Assembly: GCA_003439945.1 (NCBI GenBank)
Contig: QVRM01001001.1
Span: 50,001 to 114,000 of the forward strand
Origin: Dermanyssus gallinae
Taxonomy: Eukaryota > Arthropoda > Arachnida > Mesostigmata > Dermanyssidae
Direction of reading: 5' to 3'
DNA length: 64,000 nucleotides
Position 1 is the stretch's first letter. The number at the start of each line of letters is the position of its first letter. Positions 36,801 to 45,004 of the stretch are shown in pieces. The notes beneath the pieces are model-generated. The model was not told the origin of the DNA. It saw nothing but the letters and a program-made list of their open reading frames with translations, and made no database searches. The position numbers and the translations under genes were made by a program.

Positions 36801-37497
36801 TCCACTGCCAGCTCGAATCAATGCGACCAAAATGTATGTTTAGGACTTTTTGCTAACGTTGAAATTCAATGCGTTTTGCAGACAACATATAACGCCGCTA
36901 TTCGGAAACCGAACGAAGGAGAGGGTAGCGATCCGAAGGTGAGTCAGTTGCAAGTCCTAAACGTTTGTAGCGTTAAGCCAACTGTCGATGTATAAGTGTA
37001 CTCAAGCCAGGATAGCGTACGACCTGTAAAGATGCGGCTGTCCGTATTAGTCTGTAAAGAAACGTACTTACGTCTTACTACTTTTATTTTTAAATATACG
37101 TCGTTGCAGTGGGCCAAGATGAAGGTTATAAAGAAGAAAAAGGAACCGGAGGGTCCAGCTCATGTTTCTATTCACAAGGAACCACACCATCCCGTCGCGG
37201 AAGAGGCGTTAGACGAAGAGGATCGCAAATTGAAACGACTTGAGGTGAGCTGAGAAAAAGCTATTACAGTAGCACCAAGTAACAACCAATAACATATGCT
37301 ATTTATTTGTCTTAGATCCTATGCGTTCAACATATGCTAGTTTTATGTATGCTGCCTTTTTATAAGTCGTTGGTATAATATTATACTAAATATATGATAA
37401 AAACTATCCGTTTTTTTTGCGCGCCAAAATTCGATTCCTTTGGATTATTATATTACCATATAGCTAACAATATTCACTTTGAGTATGTACATCATTA

Positions 37498-37566
<69 letters not shown>

Positions 37567-38499
37567 CGCTTTATTCAGTATTGAAAAATGTTAATAGACA
37601 TATGTGTCCAGGAAACGAGGCCAATAGTGCAAGGTTGCATACCGTAATTAAGAACACTCCCTGCAACTACAAGTATGAGGTTCTATGGCTCAGGTGCCAA
37701 GTCTAAGAGCAACGCCACGTGTAAAGACGCGTCATTGGCGGAACAATGTAGCTTGGGCGCCTCGGAAACTCTCGCTGCGTGAGCTTGACGGCGATCTTTA
37801 GAACAGTGTCCTCCTCGGATTTTTTTTACGACTTACAAGGCTGTGCAATGAGCAAACAGAGGTCGGGGAGACAAACTTATTAGGTAAATAAATGACTTAC
37901 TATCTCTCCTAATCTATCTGTCTAGGAAACGGTTTCGAAGCAGTTTCATTTTCTCGACTCGCGCGGCAACGCGAGCGGCTCGCTCGCAGGCGGGCGCTCG
38001 AATCGCGGAGCTCGCGGGGGCTCATTCGGGGGTCGCGGTGGCGGGGCACGCGGCAGCCGTGGCGGTGGGGGCGGCAGCGGAGGCGGCATTCGGAATAGTT
38101 CCACGGCCGCGGCGGCGGCGAGACGCGCGCCCCTGGGGCCGCTCAAGAGGCTACTCGCACAACGGCGGTCACAGCAACGCACAGCAGCCCCAGAGTAGAC
38201 CTACCCCGAGGGTGAGACCGATGTGCAATAGCTAAGGCTAACCTATGGGCGGGCCAGTGATACATATTCACGTGGTATGCATACATATAGATATAGATAT
38301 AATATAATAGAGAATATGGATAATATATAAGAGCAGACTAGGGAGAAGAGATTAAGAATAGAGATATAGAGATAGAGAGACAGAGATTATATAGAGATAG
38401 TATGCATATAATAGAATATAACATATATATATATATCTTATATATATATATATATTTATTATATATATATATATATAATATATATTTATTGCATACATA

Positions 38500-38544
<45 letters not shown>

Positions 38545-38701
38545 CAGGCGAGCATTACCAAGTGTGCAAATGTATTGTAAATGATAAATAAATCATCGCA
38601 ATATTTTCTATATATATATATATATATATACATACATGTGTATCTGTGTGTACTTGTTGCAGGTTGAAGATCTGAACGACTTCCCGTCACTTGCAGCGTA
38701 A
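26964..38701 (+). CDS. SERBP1/HABP4-family mRNA- and ribosome-binding protein (vig-like), 12 coding exons
   Basis: The family (vertebrate SERBP1 and HABP4, Drosophila vig) binds mRNA and ribosomes; SERBP1 occupies the mRNA channel of idle 80S ribosomes and HABP4 also binds hyaluronan. I joined exons 26964-27095, 28231-28323, 28645-28829, 30069-30124, 30633-30688, 33947-34183, 34571-34616, 36580-36656, 36882-36938, 37110-37244, 37926-38211 and 38663-38701. All have AG/GT borders and matching phases, giving about 465 residues against about 400 for human SERBP1. Family landmarks in order are an acidic N-terminal [18 protein letters not shown] block, an Arg/Gly/Asn-rich linker, [15 protein letters not shown] (as in SERBP1 TLDEWKA), IRKPNEGEG, an HHPV block, a Gly/Arg RGG-type region and the C-terminal [12 protein letters not shown] (as in DDPEAFPALA). 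The ATG has a purine-poor but G+4 context. The summed exon length is one base over a multiple of three because of a frame change in exon 11. Upstream noncoding exons are likely but not fixed. Introns are full of transposon fossils. Confidence 0.88.
27560..28090 (-). mobile_element. Decayed mariner-like transposase in intron 1
   Basis: Read on the minus strand in shifting frames, the region gives [20 protein letters not shown], then [20 protein letters not shown] and later [11 protein letters not shown]. These match the mariner catalytic region (HHDNAPAHTS, SPDLAPCDFFLF) and C-terminus. Stops and frameshifts are frequent and no terminal repeats were seen, so it is an old fragment. Confidence 0.7.
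28231..28323 (+). CDS. SERBP1-like gene, coding exon 2
   Basis: The exon follows a pyrimidine-rich TTTGCAG acceptor and ends in AAG before GTTGTA, phase 0 on both sides. It encodes 31 low-complexity Ser/Thr/Asn/Lys residues ([18 protein letters not shown] and onward). Sequence alone is not family-diagnostic; it is included because it is open in phase and has good borders. The preceding intron holds a mariner fossil. Confidence 0.7.
28425..28556 (-). mobile_element. tRNA-like repeat (SINE or truncated LINE tail), family 2
   Basis: On the minus strand the copy starts at TTTAGTGGGTATGG (box A-like), continues to GGGTCGAGTCCCAC (box B-like), then AGTGCGTAACTGCATTTAA and a C/T-rich stretch ending in an A-run. 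The same module follows R1-like LINE C-termini at 5.9 kb and 10.4 kb. This copy is truncated at its 5' end into a (TA)n tract. Confidence 0.7.
28550..28608. repeat. (TA)n microsatellite in intron 2
   Basis: Nearly sixty bases of TA directly upstream of a family 2 tRNA-like repeat copy (minus strand). Confidence 0.95.
28645..28829 (+). CDS. SERBP1-like gene, coding exon 3
   Basis: The exon begins after AACCAG and runs open in phase 0, encoding an Arg-, His- and Asn-rich linker. I place the donor at GTACGT (28830), which leaves phase 2 and matches exon 4. A donor four bases on (GTATTT) would give phase 0 and break the match. The Asn runs come from CAA/AAC-type trinucleotides like those of the flanking noncoding DNA. 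Confidence 0.7.
29203..29278. repeat. (TC)n and (TA)n tract beside the inverted-repeat element
   Basis: A (TC)n run passes into (TA)n with CTA interruptions and abuts the left end of the 29279-29743 element. Confidence 0.95.
29279..29743. mobile_element. Non-autonomous DNA element with long terminal inverted repeats (MITE-like)
   Basis: The left end (GGATGTTTCAGAATTTACCC and on to AACTCGGCGAAAAAATAT) and the reverse complement of the right end (GGTGTTTCAGAATTCGCCC, AACTCGGCGAAATTTG) match over roughly 90 bases. The element is about 465 bp and carries no ORF. The inner AACTCGGC-A/G-AAAATA block is shared with the 52010-53080 palindrome. No clean target duplication was found. It lies in intron 3. 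Confidence 0.7.
30069..30124 (+). CDS. SERBP1-like gene, coding exon 4 (small)
   Basis: This 56-base exon lies between a CTCTTCAG acceptor and a GTTAGA donor. Read in phase 2 it gives [20 protein letters not shown], which resembles the NRRPDRRP-type segment of SERBP1. An alternative acceptor ten bases downstream (CACACAG) is also open but gives a less family-like peptide. Confidence 0.65.
30633..30688 (+). CDS. SERBP1-like gene, coding exon 5 (small)
   Basis: The exon starts after GATTACAG and ends in AAG before GTCCGT. In phase 1 it completes a Gly codon and encodes [18 protein letters not shown], an Arg/Gly-rich stretch like the central RG-rich region of SERBP1. It ends in phase 0. Confidence 0.75.
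31080..31194. repeat. Two (TA)n tracts in intron 5
   Basis: TA runs at 31082-31116 and 31145-31194 separated by 28 bases. Confidence 0.95.
31455..31640 (+). mobile_element. tRNA-derived SINE, family 1
   Basis: The copy starts GTCGAGCCCGGTGGCCTGG and has the shared body TTGCACATTTGTATTTAT, GTCCGTTT, AAGCAATGCGA and CCAACTCAAAAAGG. Box B is degraded (GGTTCCATCC). Other copies are at 8124, 43354 and 48123. It lies in intron 5. Confidence 0.75.
32267..32488 (-). mobile_element. Possible Tc1-like transposase fossil
   Basis: The minus-strand peptide around [19 protein letters not shown] faintly resembles the QDNAxxH...W catalytic segment of Tc1-type transposases, followed by a GWSGAHQDL that may echo WPxxSPDL. 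Only one short block supports this, and no terminal repeats were seen. Confidence 0.25.
33947..34183 (+). CDS. SERBP1-like gene, coding exon 6
   Basis: The exon follows CCCTTCAG and ends before a strong GTAAGG donor. It is open for 79 codons in phase 0, starting [20 protein letters not shown] and ending in an acidic Glu/Gln/Pro/Ala-rich tail (ATEPQEQT). It occupies the place of the low-complexity region before the conserved core in SERBP1. The composition is GC-richer than the surrounding intron. Confidence 0.75.
34571..34616 (+). CDS. SERBP1-like gene, coding exon 7 (small)
   Basis: The exon lies between TTCTAG and GTATTC and encodes [15 protein letters not shown] plus one base of the next Gly codon. 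It corresponds to the acidic Glu/Lys-rich segment that precedes the conserved TLD(E/Q)W motif. The next intron contains the R1-like LINE fragment. Confidence 0.75.
34690..36135 (-). mobile_element. R1-like non-LTR retrotransposon, 5'-truncated, in intron 7
   Basis: The minus strand encodes 239 open residues from 36125 with RT boxes [14 protein letters not shown] and YADDLALII, then [21 protein letters not shown] and the [21 protein letters not shown] thumb region. After one frameshift near 35408 it continues [29 protein letters not shown] and TGHSQFQTY, the usual C-terminal region. The 5' end breaks off just before the GxxLGP motif. An A-rich tail (near 34640) marks the 3' end. The long open RT segment suggests fairly recent insertion compared with the other LINEs. 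Confidence 0.85.
36447..36500. other. Perfect 20-bp-stem hairpin in intron 7 of the SERBP1-like gene
   Basis: Bases 36447-36466 are perfectly complementary to 36481-36500 with a 14-base loop. The hairpin lies 80 bases before exon 8. Its size is near the lower limit for a miRNA precursor; a small inverted-repeat element is an equal possibility. Confidence 0.8.
36580..36656 (+). CDS. SERBP1-like gene, coding exon 8 (TLDQW core)
   Basis: The exon follows CTTGCAG, is read in phase 1 and encodes [20 protein letters not shown] then ARKSK. The TLDQWK motif matches the conserved TLDEWK of SERBP1/HABP4 proteins and is one of the strongest family signatures here. It ends in AAG before GTATCG, phase 0. 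Confidence 0.9.
36882..36938 (+). CDS. SERBP1-like gene, coding exon 9 (IRKPNEGE core)
   Basis: This 19-codon exon lies between TTTTGCAG and GTGAGT and encodes [19 protein letters not shown]. It aligns directly with the conserved FNIRKPNEGADG block of SERBP1. Both borders are phase 0. Confidence 0.92.
37110..37244 (+). CDS. SERBP1-like gene, coding exon 10
   Basis: The exon begins TGGGCCAAGATG after GTTGCAG and ends GAG before GTGAGC, phase 0 on both sides. The peptide [15 protein letters not shown] and the later [19 protein letters not shown] align with the QWKKGFVLHKSK segment and the following acidic/His region of SERBP1. Confidence 0.9.
37503..37562. repeat. (TA)n microsatellite in intron 10
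   Basis: About sixty bases of uninterrupted TA between exons 10 and 11. Confidence 0.95.
37926..38211 (+). CDS. SERBP1-like gene, coding exon 11 (RGG-type region, frame discrepancy)
   Basis: The exon follows GTCTAG and starts [15 protein letters not shown], then enters a Gly/Arg-rich RGG-type stretch ([20 protein letters not shown]). In this frame it reaches a TAG at 38196-38198 and misses the conserved C-terminus. Shifted by one base, the 3' part reads [15 protein letters not shown] and onward to TPR, then donor GTGAGA in phase 0, which joins the last exon. The shift lies in the GCG/GGC-rich tract around 38085-38125. An assembly indel, a real frameshift, or an unrecognised alternative splice could explain it. 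Confidence 0.75.
38280..38632. repeat. AT/GATA-rich simple-sequence tract filling the last intron
   Basis: Degenerate (ATAG)n at 38280-38400 passes into (TA)n tracts up to 38632, leaving only 30 bases before the final exon. Confidence 0.9.
38663..38701 (+). CDS. SERBP1-like gene, final coding exon
   Basis: After TTGTTGCAG this 39-base exon encodes [12 protein letters not shown] and a TAA stop. The ending matches the conserved (D/E)(D/P)xxFP(A/S)LA C-terminus of SERBP1/HABP4 proteins. It is the main reason to trust the shifted frame at the end of exon 11. Confidence 0.9.
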   Translation, partial: VEDLNDFPSLAA

Positions 38702-38860
38702 ACAGTGAAGCTGACTGCCCAGCCATCCAGGCAGAGCAGAACTGAGAAAGTACTTACTGCGAACTTAAGCCGGACGCCGGTGTTGGTGTTCACCACTCGT
38801 CGGAGTCGTGACGGGCGTCTGCTCGTCGCGACTACACTCTTATACACACACATATATATA

Positions 38861-38903
<43 letters not shown>

Positions 38904-41900
38904 GATTCCTCATGTCTCTGTGAGCATCAGCAGCAGCAGCATTCAGAGCAACTCAATCGACCGATCTACTTACTAGTCGATAGACAACAACACAGTAGCG
39001 GATCCGCAGCTTGCATAGTACTACTAATAGTAGGCGCATGTTCATGAGCATAGCAGTTCGTTCGAAGTCGACAAGAAGACATGAACACGCGCCGCGAGAG
39101 AAGAAAGTGTTAACTATATACCCTGTGGTATTGAAAGTGTTGTCTAAGTGATGCCTCCTGACATCCGATACGATTGAGCTCCTGTCTCCTGATACGATCA
39201 TTTATAATAGTACTCCAACCCACACCCCTTTCGTCTCGCAAAAGTCCCACTTTCAGGTGAACAGGGACAGGAGCATGTTTCTTTCTGTCCCGCTGCTGCT
39301 GCTGTTGCCACTGCTTAGTTGCCTTTCTATTTCGTACGAAGCAATGGAGATCGCCCACGATCGGGCCACAATGTCGCCTGTGGTCCTGGTGGTGGCGATG
39401 AAAAACTGTCGTGATTCTCAATCTCTAATGGCAGCATGCCAATTGACGCGCACGCGAGCTGCAGGACACAAGCTGGACGCACCAGCGGCTACGACTATTA
39501 TACTCTTGGTCATGATTGTCTTGATCACCACCACCACCATTATTATCATCGTCGTCGTCATCATCATCATCATCATTCCTATTATGATCAGAGAGTACCG
39601 GTTTGTTTCATCGGTTCTGGAGAGAGAGAGAGAGGTGCGCTTTAGATGTTTTCGGGCAACGCCGGGCATACCTGCGAAAGACGTCGCCAGGACGTCGCAG
39701 TCTAATTAGCCGCAATACATGTACCGACAGTACGGCCTTGTTGGACTAGTTAGTGGTGGTTGACTGTAAACTAAGTAGTAACATAACGAATGGCGACGAC
39801 AACGACGACAAGAGAAAGAAGTCAAAGAAGAAGAAGAAGACGACGACGAGGAAAGACAAGAACAAATACAATAATAATGCAAGCATGACTATTAAACATT
39901 GAACAGCTAGCGTGACAACAACAGCCGCAGCTGCAGCAACAAAAAACAACAATAACCACTAAAGTGTGGTTGTTCCTGCGCTATCTGAATTCGGTCGTAA
40001 CTTCGACTCAGCTACGAAAAAAAATCGACCTACTTAAGGGGATTAAGGTCGTCGCCCGCAAACAGGGGACTGATGACAAAGTTGTGCAACCAAAACTATT
40101 ATCAACTCTCTGAGGTTTCGGATATCCCCTTCAAGAGTTTTGAAGAGGAAGTTCCCTTCACTTACACTGGATTAGAGCGGCTTCGGCCCATTTACTTCGA
40201 CGGCGTCAATATGTTGCACACGTGTGTCCGAAAATCGAAGCGAAAGGTCGTCCGAATGTGCAAGTGGGATACGTCCTCCTAAGAGGAGGAGATACGAGTA
40301 GAGATTGCCACTTGTTCCACGTTGAAAACATGCGGCCCCCGAACTGCACTGGGCAGAGAGGTGAACGATACATGTAGTAGGATCGGTCAGCCGTTAAACG
40401 TTTGCCATCTAGTTTGCCAGAGTGGGCGGGAGCAAGACTCGAATGGCCAGGACCTATGTTTGCAGCGAGCCGAGCTGCAGCAGCAGCATGAAGTAGCGAG
40501 AAGGATGGAGCGGCGCGCTGCGCAGATCGACTAGAAACGATGTCGCAAACGACGACGCGATAAATAGAGAGTATACATGAAAGCAGAATAGAATAGGACG
40601 AAGCAGACAAACAGAGTCTCGGACGCACTAGAAGAGCGAAGCTAAATCGAGTGATTTATTTTTTTCTCTCATGTAGATGTCCAAAAGGCCAACAGGTGCA
40701 CGTGCAGCATATAGCGTGTGGTGTGATCAGATCACCTCAACCACCAATTTCTTCTCCCTGCCCGAACTTGAGCACTGCTAGTCGAAGGTTAAGTTATCCA
40801 GGTCAAGATGTCGATGCAACACAACACACCTGGGTAGGCATAACGAGTTATAAGAACGACAGTAATGATAATGCAGCTCAGTTATGGCACAGTTTGTCGT
40901 TTAGACGCGCCACCGGTCGAAACCGATCAACTGTTCGACTTTAGTACTGTCTTAACAGCCAGCCAGCAACAATTGGAACTTTTGAACAACAGAACGGCGA
41001 CACCGGCAGTGGTAGCAACAACAAAAGAAATAACAATAATATCTTCATAAATTTCGAGTTACGGCTGGAGGAATACCCATTTCAGCATGAAACCTTGGAG
41101 TGTAAGATGGAACTTCGGAGCAAAGCATGCAGAGAGAGAGAGATAGAGCGTGAAACAGTGATAGAGAGAGAGAGACAGAGAAAAAGAAAGAGGCAGATTG
41201 TGATAGGGTGGGCTTTGACGTTGTTCGTTCTTACACTCCAACGATTTAGGCCGTTTTAGGTCACGTATGCATCGCCTTCAGTTCGCGATTCGCCCCAGCT
41301 ACGTTATGTCACAGTAGGCATTATGCGCTCCCCGCAGGCGAACACAGCCTGGGGGGGTGGGGAGGAATCCGGGTTTAGTGAGTTTGCGAGTCTCACACTA
41401 GTCACGCAGGCTGCTAGTGGCGCATGTGCATCATGCATTTCCGAAACCTCCCAGAACAAAAAAAAACACAGCCACATCACACAGGACATACCTCATGTTA
41501 CGTCCATCCGTCATGATCTTCGAGGCAAGAGACGACTGTGGTGGTCAGGCCCACAGACAGACAGACAGACTGCAAGCAGGCAGACGCTGGCGGTGGAGCT
41601 ATGGCAGAGCTAGAGATTTCTGTTTTTTTTTGTTTGTTGGCCAAGTGTGATTGCTATCGCGAGCACAAGTGGCGAGCAGATACTGTCCGGTGGAAGCAAG
41701 TGACATACGTGCCTGAGTATGACATGGCCAACCAACATGCAAACATGCGGCAGCAACAGCAGCGGCAACAACAACAACAACAACAGCAGCAGCAGGAGCA
41801 GGAGCAGCAATTACCGATACAACCAAAACGGAGGGAGAAGCGATGGTAGGTGATACAATGGAGATATACTTATATACTCATACATATATGCATATAAATG

Positions 41901-42190
41901 TATGGGGACAGAGAGGCAAAATCAGAGCAAGCAAGCAAGCAAGCAAGAGAGAGAGAGAAAGAAATTATACATGCACATGCTGCAGCAGGTAGCCTACGTG
42001 AAAGCAATGAGACGTCGACAAGCAAGGCGGTATGACGCGATGCCCGTTCCCGACGAAGTAAATGGTACGTAGAGAACCCCCGGCTGCTGACGTCGTTGTT
42101 ATCGTCGTCAAGCGTCGCCGTCGTCGTCGTCGTTGTCGTCGTCGGTCTCATAGCTTCACACTTATCAATAAACTATTTAAATCAAGAAAA
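38702..42190 (+). other. Probable long 3' UTR of the SERBP1-like gene
   Basis: From the stop codon on, 3.5 kb contain no recognisable transposon and keep the CAG/CAA/GAC trinucleotide character of the gene's flanks. There are (TA)n near 38850, (ATC)n near 39540, GA-rich tracts near 41130 and 41940 and a CAA/CAG run near 41750. The extent is inferred from the single clear AATAAA at 42167. A separate gene here cannot be excluded, but no ORF is convincing. Confidence 0.45.
42167..42172 (+). terminator. Candidate poly(A) signal AATAAA
   Basis: A canonical AATAAA lies at the end of the transposon-poor block that follows the SERBP1-like CDS. It is followed after about 30 bases by a GT-rich stretch (42198-42235), as expected of a downstream element. 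No equally good pair was noticed between the stop codon and this point. Confidence 0.5.
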
Positions 42191-42199
42191 CACCCCCGT

Positions 42200-43350
42200 G
42201 TCGTTGGTGTCGTTTTACGTTTGAGACGTTTTCGTTTTGAGACCCAGTAAGAAGCATTGCCATGAGTGCCCGACAAACGTCTGATGCGGGACGCGGTCAA
42301 AGCGAGGTCAATCGAGGGTGTGGGGGTTTGCTAGAGGGGCAAGCTGACCAGAGAGAGAGAGAGAGAGTGTAGCTAAATTGATGGTTATTACAAACTTACG
42401 TCAAAATCGCTTTTTTTCTCAAATTTTAACAGTCAGAAAGCACCTTTTAACTACATTTGTACAGAGCACACGTGCCGCATTTAACTTAACGATTTAACCT
42501 GCCACGTGCCGAAATTTCCAAATTAATTCAACCGGCAAAAATGCCTGTACTTGACTCAAGAGAGTCTTCACGTGCATATAAAAATATGATACGCTGGTGT
42601 AGGCTAGAATTAGTAGCTAAATCAAACATTTAACCTCCTGGTGATCGATAGGTACTACCAACATGGTAGTGAGAAGCAATTAGACATCTAAACTCTAGTC
42701 AACGTTCCAAACCATGCATTTCTAAGAAAACATCTACTCATGATATAACCAATTGCAGGATTTAGTGTGGCTAGTTTTTCTAGTAATTACAGAACAAAAG
42801 GTTGCTGAGTGTAACATTTTCAGCCAAGTTCAGAGGTCCATACTCCAGCTACCCTCAGGTAAAGCGACGTCGAAGATATAAGCCATTGAAAAATATACTA
42901 AGACCCCTTGTTAGTGATTAACCGACTGTCAGTTTCGAGTCTATGCTATCATGAGGAACGCCTAGAATTCCTGGCTCAACAGATGCTAAAATTGGTTGCT
43001 ATAACGCGACGCGTAGGCGCCACTTCTAATAGAGCGAGCCCCTACCTGATGATGACCAGATGGCGACCATCTTCCACGAGTTATCAAAGAGTCGACGTTA
43101 CAACCCGAACGTTTTTACTCTATATTGGGTTGTAGCAGGACATTGTTTGATAAATGAGCTAAACCCTTTGTTCACTTAGATATATGGATGTATGCTCCCC
43201 GGGCTTGTCACAACGGTAGGCCTCTCCTCCGCTATTTATGAGAAGATGTGGACGTAGCGTAAGCGACTCCAGTGTGGGCCGAGTACAGAGTCTCGATCAC
43301 GAAGATCAGAAAAATCAACGACAACTTATAGAAAACTAAGCAGATTAAGT
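42200..43350. other. No gene or clear element
   Basis: Apart from a GA microsatellite at 42350-42368, no recognisable motif was found. Confidence 0.5.
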
Positions 43351-43353
43351 CAA

Positions 43354-43540
43354 ATGTCGAGCCTGATGGCGTACTGCATTAGCGTGCGCCTTGCAAGCAG
43401 AGGAGACAGATAGATGCACAAGAGCAAATTCCCCCTTTGCACATTTGTATTTATGGGGTCCGTCTTGCGAAGCAATACGAAAACAAGCTCGTGGACGTTA
43501 AGTGTTGGCTGAGAGTCAGCCCGAAAAAGTTTAGGTAAGC
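43354..43540 (+). mobile_element. tRNA-derived SINE, family 1
   Basis: The copy starts GTCGAGCCTGATGGCGTAC and has the shared TTGCACATTTGTATTTATGG, GAAGCAATACGAAAAC and GAGAGTCAGCCCGAAAAAG segments. Box B has decayed, so it is older than the 8.1 and 48.1 kb copies. A (TA)n tract follows at 43560-43600. Confidence 0.75.
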
Positions 43541-43560
43541 AAAATGGGTACGCAGTTATG

Positions 43561-43600
<40 letters not shown>

Positions 43601-43602
<2 letters not shown>

Positions 43603-45000
43603 ATAGAATTAGAGTCTAGTGTTCGAAGCCACCCGCGGTGCTAGTACTATCATTCGTTAGTTCAATGAAGATACGATATTCAATGGACATATGAGAATAC
43701 TAAAAGGGGCGTTCAGAAGAAAATGTGTGGGCAGGTGTTGCTATTTTGCCTAAACTGCTTAGCATTCACTGCCTCTCTCGAAAGGTATGCCGAGTGCAGC
43801 TGACAAATATATCAATTTTAGTGTTATATACATATACTCAATATGAGTTAAATAAATGTGATGAAAAACTACTTAGTATTACAGCCTGGACGTGGTGAAA
43901 AAAATCCACACGAGTCTGAACCATTGGCGGTGTGAGTTACGAATGGCTTCTTCAGCTTCTCGAAACTTTCATCTATGAGCTAATGAGTTTAAATAATTAC
44001 GTACCCATTTTGCAGGACACGTAGATAAGCATGTGGAAGATGGCCTGAAAAGTCCAGGTGCGATTAATATGTGGGAGGTTCGGAAATTTTTGATGCGTCG
44101 ATGGCAGCTAGTAGCTACGAATATGCGACTCGCAAACCCACTAAATGCATGTTCTTCCCCACCTCCGCTTTAGATAAACGTATACAACCTAAATCTTTCT
44201 GTCGAAAGCGGTCTTTTAACGGATATAGGCAGATTTTTCTATCATAATCGTTTAAAATCAAATAACATGAGTGTGATTTACATGACTGCAGTTGTGTACA
44301 ATTATATCATCATTATATAGTGTTATTGATATATTTTGCTTGCTTTTCAACTCCATTTGCTACCGTATTACGGTTCAATTATTTTTGTTGATAAAGCCTC
44401 GAACCAAAGAGTTTACGATTTTTTGGCATTTCTGACATGCGCCTTATCAATCTGTGTATGAGATTTATCAACGTAAGCATAAGCTATCAGAGACATGATG
44501 AAAAGAAAAACCAGCTATGGTATTTACAAATTTTGACCGCTAGATAAGAGAATGCATCAACAACCAGTTAAGCTGTGCGATATCAAAAGAAAAGGTACGT
44601 ATTTAATGGCACGCCCAGGAGACAGTTCAGTCGAGAGCTACAGAAGATAGTTTTAATGAACAGCAATCGTAAATTTCAATGCACCAAGTCCAGGATAAAC
44701 GTTTTTACAGCGTACACGGAGAAGCATCTGTAAGCAGATAAACATCTTTAACAAGATGGATGTACACACAAGTGCAATGCTAGAAGAAAACAGGCATACA
44801 GAGTTACATCTCTGGAACGGACACGGCGGAGAGACCAACTTTAAGAAATCGAATGGGGGGTACTAAGAAAACGTGACTATGAACCGTGGCTTCAGCGTCG
44901 ATATCGGAAGCAAAATTTCTCAGATTAATGTCTTCAACAAAGTACCACCAAAAAATTACAATCAAAACAACAATTTATTAAGGTTGACGTTGAAAATGGC
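43601..45000. other. No gene or clear element
   Basis: AT-rich sequence with no motif recognised on either strand. Confidence 0.5.
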
Positions 45001-45004
45001 CTAT

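Noticed and set aside
37926..38198. Exon 11 read as a terminal exon ending at TAG
   Set aside because: It would lose the family's conserved C-terminus, which is present at 38663-38701 behind a good acceptor and matches the shifted frame and donor at 38212.
40073..40282. 69-codon plus-strand ORF in the presumed 3' UTR
   Set aside because: No family similarity is recognised, and it sits between the SERBP1-like stop codon and the poly(A) signal.
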